Origin: a virus
DNA length: 37,763 nucleotides
Virus record (IMG/VR): IMGVR_UViG_3300044646_000195
Span: 1-37,763 of that record
Direction: 5' to 3' (one strand)
The notes under the pieces are model-generated. The model was not told the origin of the DNA. It saw nothing but the letters and a program-made list of their open reading frames with translations, and ran no database searches. Below, piece after piece: positions 11,478-20,451 of the stretch (positions are counted from its first letter, which is position 1; every line of letters begins with the position of its first letter). The translations under genes and the position numbers were made by a program.

Positions 11478-11695
11478 TTGTCTACCTTATCGTCCAGTCG
11501 GTCCCAGATGCGCATCAGCATATGCTCAATACGCTCAAGGGCCGCTTTGTAGTCATCCCGGCGGACAAACTGATTCATCATTTCGCGGTGATCGCGCTGC
11601 AAGTTTTCCATGCTGGTCGTCAACGAACGCAGAATCCAGCCTCCCAAGGCTCCTGCTAGCAACACTGCAAGATTGAAAGCCACCTGATAGTCCAC
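11474..11695 (-). CDS. Single-pass membrane/coiled-coil lysis-cassette protein
   Basis: A 73-aa protein. GTG 11695 is preceded by GGAG 7-8 nt upstream, directly after the holin stop; an ATG at 11758 would overlap the holin by 62 nt. One membrane helix (about residues 5-22, VAFNLAVLLAGALGGWIL) leads into a cytoplasmic or periplasmic coiled coil (MENLQRDHREMMNQFVRRDDYKAALERIEHMLMRIWDRLDDK). Its position suggests an antiholin or second holin component. Confidence 0.65.
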   Translation of the reverse strand: MDYQVAFNLAVLLAGALGGWILRSLTTSMENLQRDHREMMNQFVRRDDYKAALERIEHMLMRIWDRLDDKVDK

Positions 11696-11696
11696 G

Positions 11697-11891
11697 TCAC
11701 TTCTCCGAAAGTGCCTGCGTTGTAATGGTACGGAGCGCCACGTTGCCGAGCGATCCAACTAGAAGAATAGCAGCAGCGACTTGCGAGCCGAACAGCGTCG
11801 TCAAGTGGGAGGCCACAAGTTCAAGCGAAGCGAGAACGGCGAGAAACACGTTCCACCAGATCATCTTTGATTTGAGTGCGCCTTTAACCAT
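11697..11891 (-). CDS. Holin (two membrane helices)
   Basis: A 64-aa protein with hydrophobic segments at about 11-29 (IWWNVFLAVLASLELVASHL) and 37-55 (QVAAAILLVGSLGNVAL), a short linker and charged ends. Size, topology and position just before the other lysis genes identify a class II-type holin. It lies 9 nt after the large ejection protein gene. Confidence 0.78.
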   Translation of the reverse strand: MVKGALKSKMIWWNVFLAVLASLELVASHLTTLFGSQVAAAILLVGSLGNVALRTITTQALSEK

Positions 11892-11900
11892 GGTCGTCTC

Positions 11901-14114
11901 CTACTGTGCTAAAGCGTTAAGAGGCTGACGTTCCGGCGGCGGCGTAATCGCCGACGTGCGTGCCGCATTTGCCACTTCGCGGCTAAAACGGCTCCAGCTC
12001 TCAGCATTCTTAAACTGTGCCAAAAACGCGCTGCGTTCCTTGGCAGGAATTTGTTGCAGCAGGCGATCAAAGTCACGGCCAGACTGTGCGGCGCGGATCA
12101 GCACGTCCATCGTTTCGCCCTTCATGCGCTGCTCAAGGCCAGCAACGACTTCGTTGACAGCCGTGGATGCGCGAGTAAAGAACGGAAAGCGGATACGGGC
12201 ACTGCCTTTCTTTTGCGCCTCAGTGAGTGCAGCGCGGCCCGCAGCGGCCTGCTGAACGGCCTTTAGGTCAAGGTCAAGCGTGTCAGCAATCTTGCGCAGG
12301 AACGGCATATCTTTTGCCATCTCTTCGCTGATCTTGTAGCGGCCAGAGCCAAACAAATCTTCGACCACATCGGGCGTTTCGCCACGCACGAGGTCAATGA
12401 TCTGCTGCTTTGACGCAGGCGTGCCCTTCGCGTAGAGCTTGCGAATATTGTCTGCGAGTTCCATGCCGCGAATGTCCGACATACCGCGCTCGAACGACTG
12501 CAAGTAGTCACGGAATCCTTTGCCACCCGCCTGTTCGATGGCGTCATCAAATACCGGCTTGATGCGGGTCAATACACTCGCTGCCAATCGCGCTTGCGCT
12601 TTGGCATCCATGTTCGGGTTTAGGTCGCGGATCGCACCGGCCACAGCGTTCTTGCGAATTGCGTAGAGGGCTTCCGGTGTAACTACGCCAAACTGATTCG
12701 TCCAATCGCCGACCATCTGATTGACGCGGGTTAGCGCAGCCGAAGCCTCCCGATTCGTAGCAATGTCCGGATTGGCCAACATACGATCAATCGGTCGCGT
12801 CAGGTCAGCGCCTGTAATCGGCTTGATGCCGCGATCCGCCATGCTTTGCAGGGTGCTTTCTGCGGCACGAGCGCGACCGCCCGCAACTAACGACTCGGCT
12901 GCCGCTTCGCCTGCACGACGCTCTGCCGTCACGGCAAGTTCGCCAGGGAATGTATATCGGCCCGGTGGGCGTGGGGCTGCTGCACGAGCGCCGCCACTGG
13001 CAACCCAAGTCTTTGCCCAATTTTCTGCACTATCAATTGCGCCAGTAAACCGACGCACGCGATCCACTGCCTCAGTCGCCTCTTTTCGAGCATCGGCAGC
13101 AATCGTCTGAAGTTTCGGCACGACTTCACCAGTGCGACGAGCCTTCCCAAGTGCCTCTTCACGCATACGGCCAGTGATGTCCGTAAGCGTTTCTTTGGCC
13201 GTTTCCCGTGCGGTACGGGCTGCTTCGGAAGTCGGGCCGCCAGCAATACGGGTCAACTGGTTAATCGTGTCTTGCGCCTCACGCGCACGGAATGCGTTAA
13301 CCACGCCACGAGGGTCTTTAGCCTCTGCCTGTGCAAGCAACGCCTGAAGGACAGGCAAGTCAAGGTTCGCCGCAACACGGCTTGCTGGTTGATCCGGCGC
13401 AGCCTGCATCGCTTGACGTAGCGCATTAATCTCGTTGTTTGCTGCCGTGCGGATTAGTTCGTTGGCGCGGATGTCTGCCGTCCGGCCTTGCAGCGCATCA
13501 ACAACTGCGCCGCCGCCTTTTGCCACAATCTTGGCAACGGGCGGGGCTAATACTGAAATGCCAGCGCCAATAGCCGCGCCTGTCTCGGCTTCTTCGGGCG
13601 ATACAACCGCGCCCGTAATTGCGCCGGGAATCGCGCCACCCGCAGCACGCAAGGCTACCCGTTGAGCAGCAGGGGCCGCAGCAGACACGCCTGTACGAAA
13701 GCCCGAAGTCGTAACGGCTTCGGCAAGAGGGGCAGTAAATCGAGCTATAGCAGGGGCAGCAACTCCAGCGCCTCTAATAACCGCGCCCGCTGCCGGACCC
13801 GCAGCCAAGCCAACGGCGTAGGGGATCATCCCGGCAACAGCAGCCTGTCGTTCTTCCGGGGTCATGCCGGTCGCCTCAACTTGCGCACGGAAACCTGTAG
13901 CCCGGTCGCCAATGTCAGCCAGTGACGGACCACGACGGCGCGTCGGAATCTCCGTTACAGGAGCAGGAGCTGCCGCAACAGGGGTCGGCGCAACTACAGC
14001 GGCCTCTTCCTCTTTTGCAAGGCGATACGCAGCGGCAACCGTCTCAAATTCCTTAGTGCCTTTCTTGTCCTTGTTGCGGACAATCCAATCTGCGTATTGA
14101 TCGGCGGTAGCCAT
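11901..14114 (-). CDS. Large ejection/internal virion protein (gp16-like)
   Basis: A 737-aa protein, the third of three in the P22 position of gp7/gp20/gp16. The N-terminus has ADQYADWIVRNKDKKGTKEFETVAAAYRLA, a motif frequent at the start of such large virion proteins. An Ala/Gly-rich, partly amphipathic region (about 90-210) contains several segments that could enter membranes (GMIPYAVGLAAGPAAGAVI, AIGAGISVLAPPVAKIV). A long helical remainder follows. Role by analogy: injected with DNA to form a channel across the envelope. Family membership is by position and composition, not by catalytic motif. Confidence 0.72.
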   Translation of the reverse strand: MATADQYADWIVRNKDKKGTKEFETVAAAYRLAKEEEAAVVAPTPVAAAPAPVTEIPTRRRGPSLADIGDRATGFRAQVEATGMTPEERQAAVAGMIPYAVGLAAGPAAGAVIRGAGVAAPAIARFTAPLAEAVTTSGFRTGVSAAAPAAQRVALRAAGGAIPGAITGAVVSPEEAETGAAIGAGISVLAPPVAKIVAKGGGAVVDALQGRTADIRANELIRTAANNEINALRQAMQAAPDQPASRVAANLDLPVLQALLAQAEAKDPRGVVNAFRAREAQDTINQLTRIAGGPTSEAARTARETAKETLTDITGRMREEALGKARRTGEVVPKLQTIAADARKEATEAVDRVRRFTGAIDSAENWAKTWVASGGARAAAPRPPGRYTFPGELAVTAERRAGEAAAESLVAGGRARAAESTLQSMADRGIKPITGADLTRPIDRMLANPDIATNREASAALTRVNQMVGDWTNQFGVVTPEALYAIRKNAVAGAIRDLNPNMDAKAQARLAASVLTRIKPVFDDAIEQAGGKGFRDYLQSFERGMSDIRGMELADNIRKLYAKGTPASKQQIIDLVRGETPDVVEDLFGSGRYKISEEMAKDMPFLRKIADTLDLDLKAVQQAAAGRAALTEAQKKGSARIRFPFFTRASTAVNEVVAGLEQRMKGETMDVLIRAAQSGRDFDRLLQQIPAKERSAFLAQFKNAESWSRFSREVANAARTSAITPPPERQPLNALAQ

Positions 14115-14116
14115 CT

Positions 14117-15334
14117 TTACAGCCCCAGAATTGCATCAGCCTCGGAACGAATCGCCGCAGCATCCGAGCCTCGGCGCTGTGTCGGATCACCACGGCGACC
14201 ACGCGACTTAGGTTCGACCGCTCGGTATGCATATTCGTCATCAAATGCCGACGTAAGATTGCGCTTTGAGAATTCCAAATCGGCAATTACTGCGTCAATT
14301 TGGTTGCGGAAGTCTTCGTCCTGCTGCGTCTGCGACAACGCGCCAAAACTGTCGCGCAGTGCTTTACCTTCCGCATCGGACACGTTACCCACCGCGCCGC
14401 CCGTTGGGCTGGCGTCACGAAGCGCCTGCAACGAACGGAACTGGCCTTTGGCCAACACGCGATCAAGAATCGCTTGTGCTGCGGTCGCCTCTTTGCTCAC
14501 GCTTGGCAAACGACCTTCGATACCGCCCGTGATTGCGGGTAGACCCGGATGTTCGCGCAACTGACGCAGATTTGTGATAAGGCCGTCGATGTCATTATTA
14601 GCCGTGCGGAATGCAGCACTCGCTTTCGGGAACGCTTTTTCGCGCTCACCGCGAGTTTTTTGGTCAATCTTAACTTCCTGATAACCAGGCTGCGCTTTAC
14701 GCTCTTCCAATTGAACGCGACGATCCTCTAACTCTACGCGGCGCTGCTCTAGACGCGCACGCATCTCATCAACAGCAAGTCGTCCTTCAGACGCACGCGC
14801 TTCACGAGCGCGAAGTGATGCACTGATGCGCTGATCCGCAGTCAGTAGAGAATTCTCTAAAGTTCCAAGCAGTCTTTCGTCGTATTGCGGCGTCAAGCCC
14901 AACTTATTTAGTTCGTCTTGTCCATATCGCTCTACAGCTTGCGCATAAATCTGGCCATACGCCTGCGGATTTTTAGCGGCCGTAACCAACTTCAAAACTT
15001 CATCAACCTGAGCTTTTTGTTGCGCCTTTCTAACATTGTCCATTTCGAGCAAACTTTGCTCTCTTTTAGCGCGTTCAGCACCGATCTTTGCGCCACGTTC
15101 GGCAATCTCCATGCCTTGCGGACCAAACTGCATTAATGCCCGCTGGCCTTCAGGGGTCGCAATATCTACGCCGCCAGCCAAAGCATTTTGGATTTGGCGA
15201 TTGACCTCGGCCTGTTGTCGCGCAGCCATTTCCTGCTCACGCGCCAAACGATTGACACGACCGAGTTCCATTCCCTGCATATACGAGCCGAGGATATTGA
15301 CCGGCTCAAGTTGAGTAGCGCCAATGATCGGCAT
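14117..15334 (-). CDS. Ejection protein (gp20-like), helical
   Basis: A 405-aa, highly charged and largely helical protein with a long coiled coil (about 165-220, dominated by EEL/RRVELEDRRVQLEERK). The start (PIIGATQLEPVNILGSYMQGMELG) is a recurring N-terminus of DNA-ejection proteins. It lies between the gp7-like and gp16-like genes with 2-3 nt gaps. A virion protein delivered into the host is the expected role; this is inferred from order and composition. Confidence 0.68.
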   Translation of the reverse strand: MPIIGATQLEPVNILGSYMQGMELGRVNRLAREQEMAARQQAEVNRQIQNALAGGVDIATPEGQRALMQFGPQGMEIAERGAKIGAERAKREQSLLEMDNVRKAQQKAQVDEVLKLVTAAKNPQAYGQIYAQAVERYGQDELNKLGLTPQYDERLLGTLENSLLTADQRISASLRAREARASEGRLAVDEMRARLEQRRVELEDRRVQLEERKAQPGYQEVKIDQKTRGEREKAFPKASAAFRTANNDIDGLITNLRQLREHPGLPAITGGIEGRLPSVSKEATAAQAILDRVLAKGQFRSLQALRDASPTGGAVGNVSDAEGKALRDSFGALSQTQQDEDFRNQIDAVIADLEFSKRNLTSAFDDEYAYRAVEPKSRGRRGDPTQRRGSDAAAIRSEADAILGL

Positions 15335-15337
15335 AAA

Positions 15338-16075
15338 TCACCCATACCCGCCGTAACGCGGACCCATGTAGTTCATCGTCATTGCGCTAGGCGGCGCTAC
15401 GCCAACCGGCGGCGCGGCAGGACGGTCAAAATAACCGCCACGCGACAAGCCGTAACCCATCGCTGCCTGCCCAAGTGCGTTTGCAAGAGCGTTAGACTGT
15501 CCGATATAGCCGGACGCACGGGCGGCTCCGCCCATGCCGATGGCTTGTCCAGCGCCTGCCGCGTATCGCTGCGCAGCGCCACTCATCGCGCCCGTTGACT
15601 CTGGGCCTAAAACGCCAAGTCCCTGCAAGGCATTCGTTGTCATGGCACGCTGTTGCATCGCACGGGTAAACGCGTTTTGGAATTCCTGCGAACCCATTTC
15701 CTGACCGTAGCGAACGCCCGCGCGGATCGCCCCGCCGCCCAACAACTGACCTCGGGCCGCTTGCATTCTAGAAAGTGCTTTTTCGCCCTCTGCGAGTCTA
15801 AACGCATAGCCAGGGTCCATCTGGATTTCTTCGGCAGTCGGTGCGCGAGCGAACTGGCCGCCTTCGCCATATAACTGAGCGAGGCGATTGAGGTTTTGAA
15901 GGCCGATCTGACGGAACGGCTCCTGCAACTCAATCTGCCGTTGAAACATCTCGCGCTCAAGTTGCTGCTGCTGCGTTGCAGCCTGCTGTTGCGCAGAGGC
16001 AGCCTTTTTGGCAGCCCGCGAACTCATCGCGCCGCCAACGACCGCACTACCAATAATTGCCGCTTCGATGCCCAT
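15338..16075 (-). CDS. Ejection protein (gp7-like)
   Basis: A 245-aa protein. A Gly/Ala-rich hydrophobic start (AAIIGSAVVGGAMSSRAAKKAAS) is followed by a Gln-rich helix (AQQQAATQQQQLEREMFQRQIELQEPF), the arrangement seen in gp7-type injection proteins. The second half is Gly/Ala/Met-rich and low in charge. It is the first of three ejection genes. Likely released with DNA to assist membrane crossing. Confidence 0.72.
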   Translation of the reverse strand: MGIEAAIIGSAVVGGAMSSRAAKKAASAQQQAATQQQQLEREMFQRQIELQEPFRQIGLQNLNRLAQLYGEGGQFARAPTAEEIQMDPGYAFRLAEGEKALSRMQAARGQLLGGGAIRAGVRYGQEMGSQEFQNAFTRAMQQRAMTTNALQGLGVLGPESTGAMSGAAQRYAAGAGQAIGMGGAARASGYIGQSNALANALGQAAMGYGLSRGGYFDRPAAPPVGVAPPSAMTMNYMGPRYGGYG

Positions 16076-16076
16076 G

Positions 16077-16430
16077 TCAGTGGCCTCTCACAAATAATCC
16101 GTCTTGGTTTCTAAATCCGAGTCTTTCCAAAATACTGTTCATGTACTCATGGCCCGGCGTTACCCGCGTTGTAACACGATCTTTTGCGAAAAGGGTCGCA
16201 AGTAGACCGCGAGTGGCCCATTTGCGCCGCCATTCCGGCAGGATCGAAACGTGCAGTTCGTCGCCGTTAAAATACGCTGCGCCAACACATTTGTCATTAC
16301 GGATGATGGCCTTAACGTCCCAGCCCTCTACCGCCTTTTCATAATCTTTGTAGGCAATCGGCGTTGTCCAATCAGTGGCGTCATAACCCACTCGAAGGGC
16401 AAGTTCTCGGTTGTCTACTAATCCGGTCAC
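16077..16430 (-). CDS. GNAT-like head-morphogenesis protein (DUF2824/gp14-like)
   Basis: A 117-aa protein. The pattern KAIIRNDKCVGAAYFNGDELHVSILPEWRRKWATRGLLATLFA resembles the core of acetyltransferase-fold proteins, and the gene sits exactly where P22 gp14 lies, just before the gp7-like gene. DUF2824-type proteins are thought to help assemble the virion interior rather than acetylate. It overlaps the preceding gene by 4 nt. Confidence 0.68.
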   Translation of the reverse strand: MTGLVDNRELALRVGYDATDWTTPIAYKDYEKAVEGWDVKAIIRNDKCVGAAYFNGDELHVSILPEWRRKWATRGLLATLFAKDRVTTRVTPGHEYMNSILERLGFRNQDGLFVRGH

Positions 16431-16762
16431 GAAATCTCCCGACCCGAAGCCCGGATATTGATAGCCGAGGCTGCCGAGGCAATCGTAGAAATTGACCCGC
16501 CCGGGGCCAGCACATGGCCCACAATCTCAGGGAACGTGTACGTTTCCGAGGGCAGCAGGGTCTTGCTTTTAATGATTAGGTTCTGGTTTCCGGCGTTATC
16601 AAACTGCGTCACGAGGTTGACCGAAATGGTCCGGGCCGTCGTGTCGAAGTTGGTCGCCGTAAACTTGTCAATAATCGCCGACACGTTGGTCGCCGTGTAC
16701 TGCGAGGTTTGACTGTTTTCGGCAATTTTTGCCGGAATCAGAACTTTGACGCTAACTGCCAT
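16427..16762 (-). CDS. Structural protein, beta-rich, unknown
   Basis: A 111-aa, beta-rich protein of low charge (VSAIIDKFTATNFDTTARTISVNLVTQF, LLPSETYTFPEIVGHVLAPGGSISTIASAA). It has the look of a small beta-sandwich; such proteins recur in the tail-tip region of podoviruses. It lies between the Gly-rich tip protein and the gp14-like gene. Exact location in the virion is unknown. Confidence 0.6.
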   Translation of the reverse strand: MAVSVKVLIPAKIAENSQTSQYTATNVSAIIDKFTATNFDTTARTISVNLVTQFDNAGNQNLIIKSKTLLPSETYTFPEIVGHVLAPGGSISTIASAASAINIRASGREIS

Positions 16763-16770
16763 GTATCACC

Positions 16771-17403
16771 TTAGAATGTAAAGACCATACGCACGCGGCC
16801 TGCAAGCCCCGCATCGCCGTCAAAAAGCTCGCCACCGTTACCGCCACCGCCTGCAGTTAAAGACCCTACACCGGCGATTCCTGCTGCACCAGCTTGGGTA
16901 AAGAAGGCGCCTCCGTTACCTGACGTGTTGGTAGTATTTCCACCGGAGGCTGACCCACCCGCACCTTGTTGAGCAAACTGACCTGAGTCGCCGCCATTCC
17001 CGGGGTTAGCCGTCATGGTCGTAATCGTATACGTGCCGCTTGACACGTTAGAAAACGTGCCTGGCTCACCGTTCGGTGCAAACGCCGTACCGCCCGCGCC
17101 CCCTGATCCTACAATGTAATTGATTGTTTTGCCGGGGTCGCCGACTCCAAGCACCAAAATAGTTTTGGAATAGCCGCCCCCGCCACCGCCGCCGCCAGGG
17201 AACACTTCAGGCTCACCGGGGGCGATAAAGCCTAAGTAACCATAACCGCCGCCCCCGCCCGCACCCCAAACTTCAATTGTTACGCCTGTCGCCGCAGCCG
17301 GAATTGTTACCGACCCGCTACCCGGCGTTGAATGATCGTAAACGCCAGCACCAGACCCGCCGGAACTGCCGTTAAAAAACGCGCCGAGAGTCGCTCCGCC
17401 CAT
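16771..17403 (-). CDS. Glycine-rich tail tip/adhesin-like protein
   Basis: A 210-aa protein. ATG 17403 shares one base with the previous stop (TAATG), the junction used elsewhere in this operon; an ATG at 17433 would add ten residues. The N-terminus (FFNGSSGGSGAGVYDHSTPGSGSVTIPAAATGVTIEVWGAGGGGG) and runs of up to eight Gly suggest a polyglycine-rich lattice like that of some phage tip adhesins. It ends in a conserved-looking RVRMVFTF strand. Receptor contact is a plausible role, by inference. Confidence 0.65.
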   Translation of the reverse strand: MGGATLGAFFNGSSGGSGAGVYDHSTPGSGSVTIPAAATGVTIEVWGAGGGGGYGYLGFIAPGEPEVFPGGGGGGGGYSKTILVLGVGDPGKTINYIVGSGGAGGTAFAPNGEPGTFSNVSSGTYTITTMTANPGNGGDSGQFAQQGAGGSASGGNTTNTSGNGGAFFTQAGAAGIAGVGSLTAGGGGNGGELFDGDAGLAGRVRMVFTF

Positions 17404-18203
17404 TAGGTCAATCCTGCTCCGCTGATCAGCCACGAAGTCGCGCCGATTTTAATGCACGTCGCCACGCCGTTACGGGCAAGAGTGCGCGTGCCGGTGGTAG
17501 TGCTGTTGGCAAGGGTCAACGTGTCAGAAGTAATTGCGATTGATAAATTAGTCGTATTGACGTTGACGATAATGACGACGGTGCCGACTGCAAACGATAC
17601 TGAAGCATCGGCAGGGATCGTTAGCGTTATGCTGGTGCCGTTCATCAAAATCGACTTACCGGCGTCCGATGCAATCAGCGTGTAGTTGGTCGTTTTGCTG
17701 ACCTGCGGCGCGTCTCGATAACCCGCCACTTGGTTCGTGTTAGACGGTGCGTTATCGGGGATGAGAACCGTACCAGTAAACGTCGGGCTAGCAATTGGCG
17801 CAAACTTCGCGTCGGAGGCCGTTTTGGTATACGCATCCGTAATACCATAACCAGAAAGCGTCGTCGGCGTTCCACTAATGTCGGCCCACTGGACGCCTTC
17901 AATACTGAAGTCATTGACGCCCGGCACGTTGTCGCTTTCGCCAAGCTGTACGTCAGTAGAATCGGTAACGACAAAACGATAAGTAACGCCGCCAGTTAGC
18001 CAAATCTGATCTGGCAAGCGCCCTGCCGAATCAAGGATGATCGGATTAGAGTTCGCCGTGCTGCCCGTGGAATCGGTATATGTTGCACGCGGCGTAGTTG
18101 TTCCGGCGTCATACGTGTATATCTTGCCGCCTGACAAAATGTTGCCGTTGTCGTCAAAAAACTGCGTGCCCGTTCCGGCAAACGCTGAGATATAAACGGT
18201 CAT
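17403..18203 (-). CDS. Tail fibre protein
   Basis: A 266-aa protein. The N-terminal domain (about 1-95: GTGTQFFDDNGNILSGGKIYTYDAG and DSAGRLPDQIWL) is a common phage fibre/tail head-domain pattern. It is followed by a fibre repeat (ISGTPTTLSGYGITDAYTK) and SPTFTGTV, typical of tail fibre shafts. The C-terminal 90 residues are beta-rich (TNYTLIASDAGKSILMNG, VGTVVIIVNVNTTNLSI). It overlaps the previous gene by 4 nt. Confidence 0.8.
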   Translation of the reverse strand: MTVYISAFAGTGTQFFDDNGNILSGGKIYTYDAGTTTPRATYTDSTGSTANSNPIILDSAGRLPDQIWLTGGVTYRFVVTDSTDVQLGESDNVPGVNDFSIEGVQWADISGTPTTLSGYGITDAYTKTASDAKFAPIASPTFTGTVLIPDNAPSNTNQVAGYRDAPQVSKTTNYTLIASDAGKSILMNGTSITLTIPADASVSFAVGTVVIIVNVNTTNLSIAITSDTLTLANSTTTGTRTLARNGVATCIKIGATSWLISGAGLT

Positions 18204-18904
18204 ACGTACACCTGCATAACGGTCAATATAATGGATGGAATTGCCGGCACGGGAGCAGCCGCGGCAAACGTTTGAAGCTGCACGTCAAGGCTGTCCACCG
18301 AAAAATATAACTGAAAGTAGTCGCCGTTGGATAGCGGCAAGAAAAAGTTTGCAGCCGAGAAGATTTCGGAGTTGTTGCCCTGAATCTGAATCAACGACCC
18401 AGAATTGGCGACCGCCGTGCCGTTGATAGCGGGCCAAATGTAAAACTTGCCGCTACCGCCTGAAGTCTTGTCCACCTGAATGGAAAACTGCACGTTGTAG
18501 ATGGCAGGCCGCGCAACTTTGATTTTGCTGTTATCCGCCGGATCACGGTAGACGCCATACGCCGTGTCGGCGTTGTTGTAAGTAATGGCATAACCCGTAT
18601 TGATAACGGTCGCCGCTTGCGTCTGCGTTGAAAAAAACGACCCAAAATTTACCACATTCGGTTCGGGATACCGGGGCAGCAGTTTAAGCGCCTGTATCTC
18701 AGACTCTAGTACCGGCACCATATCTTCAACAGTGGCTGCCAGCGCCGGGGTCAACTCAAGATCAGCCGTCGTAATTTGAGTCGTTCCGCTGCCCGTTAGC
18801 ACAAAAATGTTGTTGAGGTAACGGAACCATTCACGGCTAATTAGCCCCGTCCGCTCGTCAATGAACGGCACGCGTGGGGCGGGAATGTTAGTAATGTTTG
18901 CCAT
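18200..18904 (-). CDS. Tail tip/needle-position protein, beta-rich C-terminus
   Basis: A 234-aa protein in the place of the P22 gp26 tail needle. Residues 1-35 (IPAPRVPFIDERTGLISREWFRYLNNIF) are a short helical anchor often seen in podoviral tail genes. The C-terminal 130 residues look like a jelly-roll (AIYNVQFSIQVDKTSGGSGKFYIWPAINGT, YFQLYFSVDSLDVQL), similar to C1q/TNF-like caps. It shows no resemblance to the gp26 coiled coil. Overlaps its neighbours by 1 and 4 nt. Confidence 0.6.
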   Translation of the reverse strand: MANITNIPAPRVPFIDERTGLISREWFRYLNNIFVLTGSGTTQITTADLELTPALAATVEDMVPVLESEIQALKLLPRYPEPNVVNFGSFFSTQTQAATVINTGYAITYNNADTAYGVYRDPADNSKIKVARPAIYNVQFSIQVDKTSGGSGKFYIWPAINGTAVANSGSLIQIQGNNSEIFSAANFFLPLSNGDYFQLYFSVDSLDVQLQTFAAAAPVPAIPSIILTVMQVYV

Positions 18905-20433
18905 TACGAACCCGTCGGACTCAGCACCAGCTCTGCGCCCATGATGGCAACCTTGACGGGATCAGTGCCGCTTAGTTCATATACACGGTCGCGCAGTTTT
19001 ACGGTCATGCCAAGGCGGCGGAAGATAGCGCGGGTTCCATACTGGCCAATTCGGCCCATAGACGCCTCACGCGGCGCATTCCACGTGTGCCCGCCATCGT
19101 CGGACCAACGCAGCATCAGCTTTGGGTTTGCGCCAATAACAAATGGCAACTCAATAACGATTTCGTCGCCGCTTTCGGTAGCTAAAGCAATTGGCGTTTC
19201 CGTTGCAAGGATGCGCTCTCGATTGTCAAAAAAGTCAAATCCCGCCAGCCCAACGCCAGTTTCGCAGTCAATCTGCAAAATGTGCTGGGCAGTACGATTT
19301 AAGTTGTTTGCGCCAGTGGGCAACGCACGCCATGATCGTAGCCACTTTTGCGTGACGCCAGCGTCTTCGTAAACCTCAAGACTAAACTGGTAAATGTTTC
19401 CGTTTTCGTAATCGCCAAGCGTTGGGTCGCCATTGAACCGGGCATGGTTATTGGCACGGTGGCGCTTAAAATCGCCATTTCGATACGCTGCGCGTTCATG
19501 CCACGATCCGGTGGCTGCGTCATACACCCACGTCGTGTCAGCGTCGGTAAAGTTCAAGACATAAAACGTATGGCCGTCTTGCTGATAGGTATACCCTACC
19601 GCGTCAGCCAAATTGCCGTATTGTTGAATGGCAAACTCAACCGCATGGGTTGATACGCGCACGCCTTGGTAGCCATTAGCGCGGTATACGATGCCTTGGC
19701 CGCGAGCGTCCGCTCCAAGCCAAAACACGCTGTTGTCCATCTTGGCAACAGAGTAGGGCGCAATACATCCGATTTCGTTATATGCGCCTTGGATGCGCGT
19801 CAACGGAAAATCTGCTTCGCCGCTGTTGTACCAAACTTCAACACTGTTGGTTCCAAACAGCCATGCCTCTCGATGGTCAATGATGAGAGACACCAATCCA
19901 TCCGGCGATCCTTCAGCAGACGCAAAATCAAGCGGGTCAATTGATAACCCATCAAGAAGCGACGTAACCCAAATGCGCTGGCTATTTGACTCGTTAAATA
20001 CAAAGTATCCGTCAAGATAGCCAACCGTCACCGCGCCGGGGTAATCCGGGTCAGTAATCTGCGCAAACACGTTGGTTGCCGTGTTATAGATGTATCCGTC
20101 TGGGTTGCAAGCAACAAAGATTTGCGTGCCGTTATCGGCCATTGATACGGCATCCGCGCCGGTAATGTTGCCAAGTTTTACAGCAACAAAATCTGAATCA
20201 ACCTTAAAAAACTCAGACCCGGAAGCTACGTAAAGATAATCGCCAAGCGAATAAACGCCTCTGATTGGCCCAGACCCAATGGTCGCTTTTAGCACCAGCC
20301 CAGGGCAACGCTGTAGATACGCAGGTTCTTTACCGCCTTCTGCAATGACTTCCGGGTAGAGATTGACCATCCGGTTGTCGGCAGCATTAACCGACCGGAT
20401 TACATACGACGATCCGAGGATGGGTGATTTCAA
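18904..20433 (-). CDS. P22 gp10-like tail accessory factor (packaged DNA stabilisation)
   Basis: A 509-aa protein of the Phage_stabilise type; it seals the portal after packaging. N-terminal SYVIRSVNAADNRMVNLYPEVIAEGGKEPAYLQRCPGL is the family hallmark, followed by beta-propeller-like repeats (GVYSLGDYLYVASGSEFFKV, MADNGTQIFVACNPDGYIYN, VTVGYLDGYFVFNE). The length is near that of gp10 (about 470). It follows the gp4-like gene, matching P22 order. Confidence is high from motifs and order together. Confidence 0.88.
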   Translation of the reverse strand: MKSPILGSSYVIRSVNAADNRMVNLYPEVIAEGGKEPAYLQRCPGLVLKATIGSGPIRGVYSLGDYLYVASGSEFFKVDSDFVAVKLGNITGADAVSMADNGTQIFVACNPDGYIYNTATNVFAQITDPDYPGAVTVGYLDGYFVFNESNSQRIWVTSLLDGLSIDPLDFASAEGSPDGLVSLIIDHREAWLFGTNSVEVWYNSGEADFPLTRIQGAYNEIGCIAPYSVAKMDNSVFWLGADARGQGIVYRANGYQGVRVSTHAVEFAIQQYGNLADAVGYTYQQDGHTFYVLNFTDADTTWVYDAATGSWHERAAYRNGDFKRHRANNHARFNGDPTLGDYENGNIYQFSLEVYEDAGVTQKWLRSWRALPTGANNLNRTAQHILQIDCETGVGLAGFDFFDNRERILATETPIALATESGDEIVIELPFVIGANPKLMLRWSDDGGHTWNAPREASMGRIGQYGTRAIFRRLGMTVKLRDRVYELSGTDPVKVAIMGAELVLSPTGS

Positions 20434-20451
20434 CTAGGCGCTCCGCTCGGA

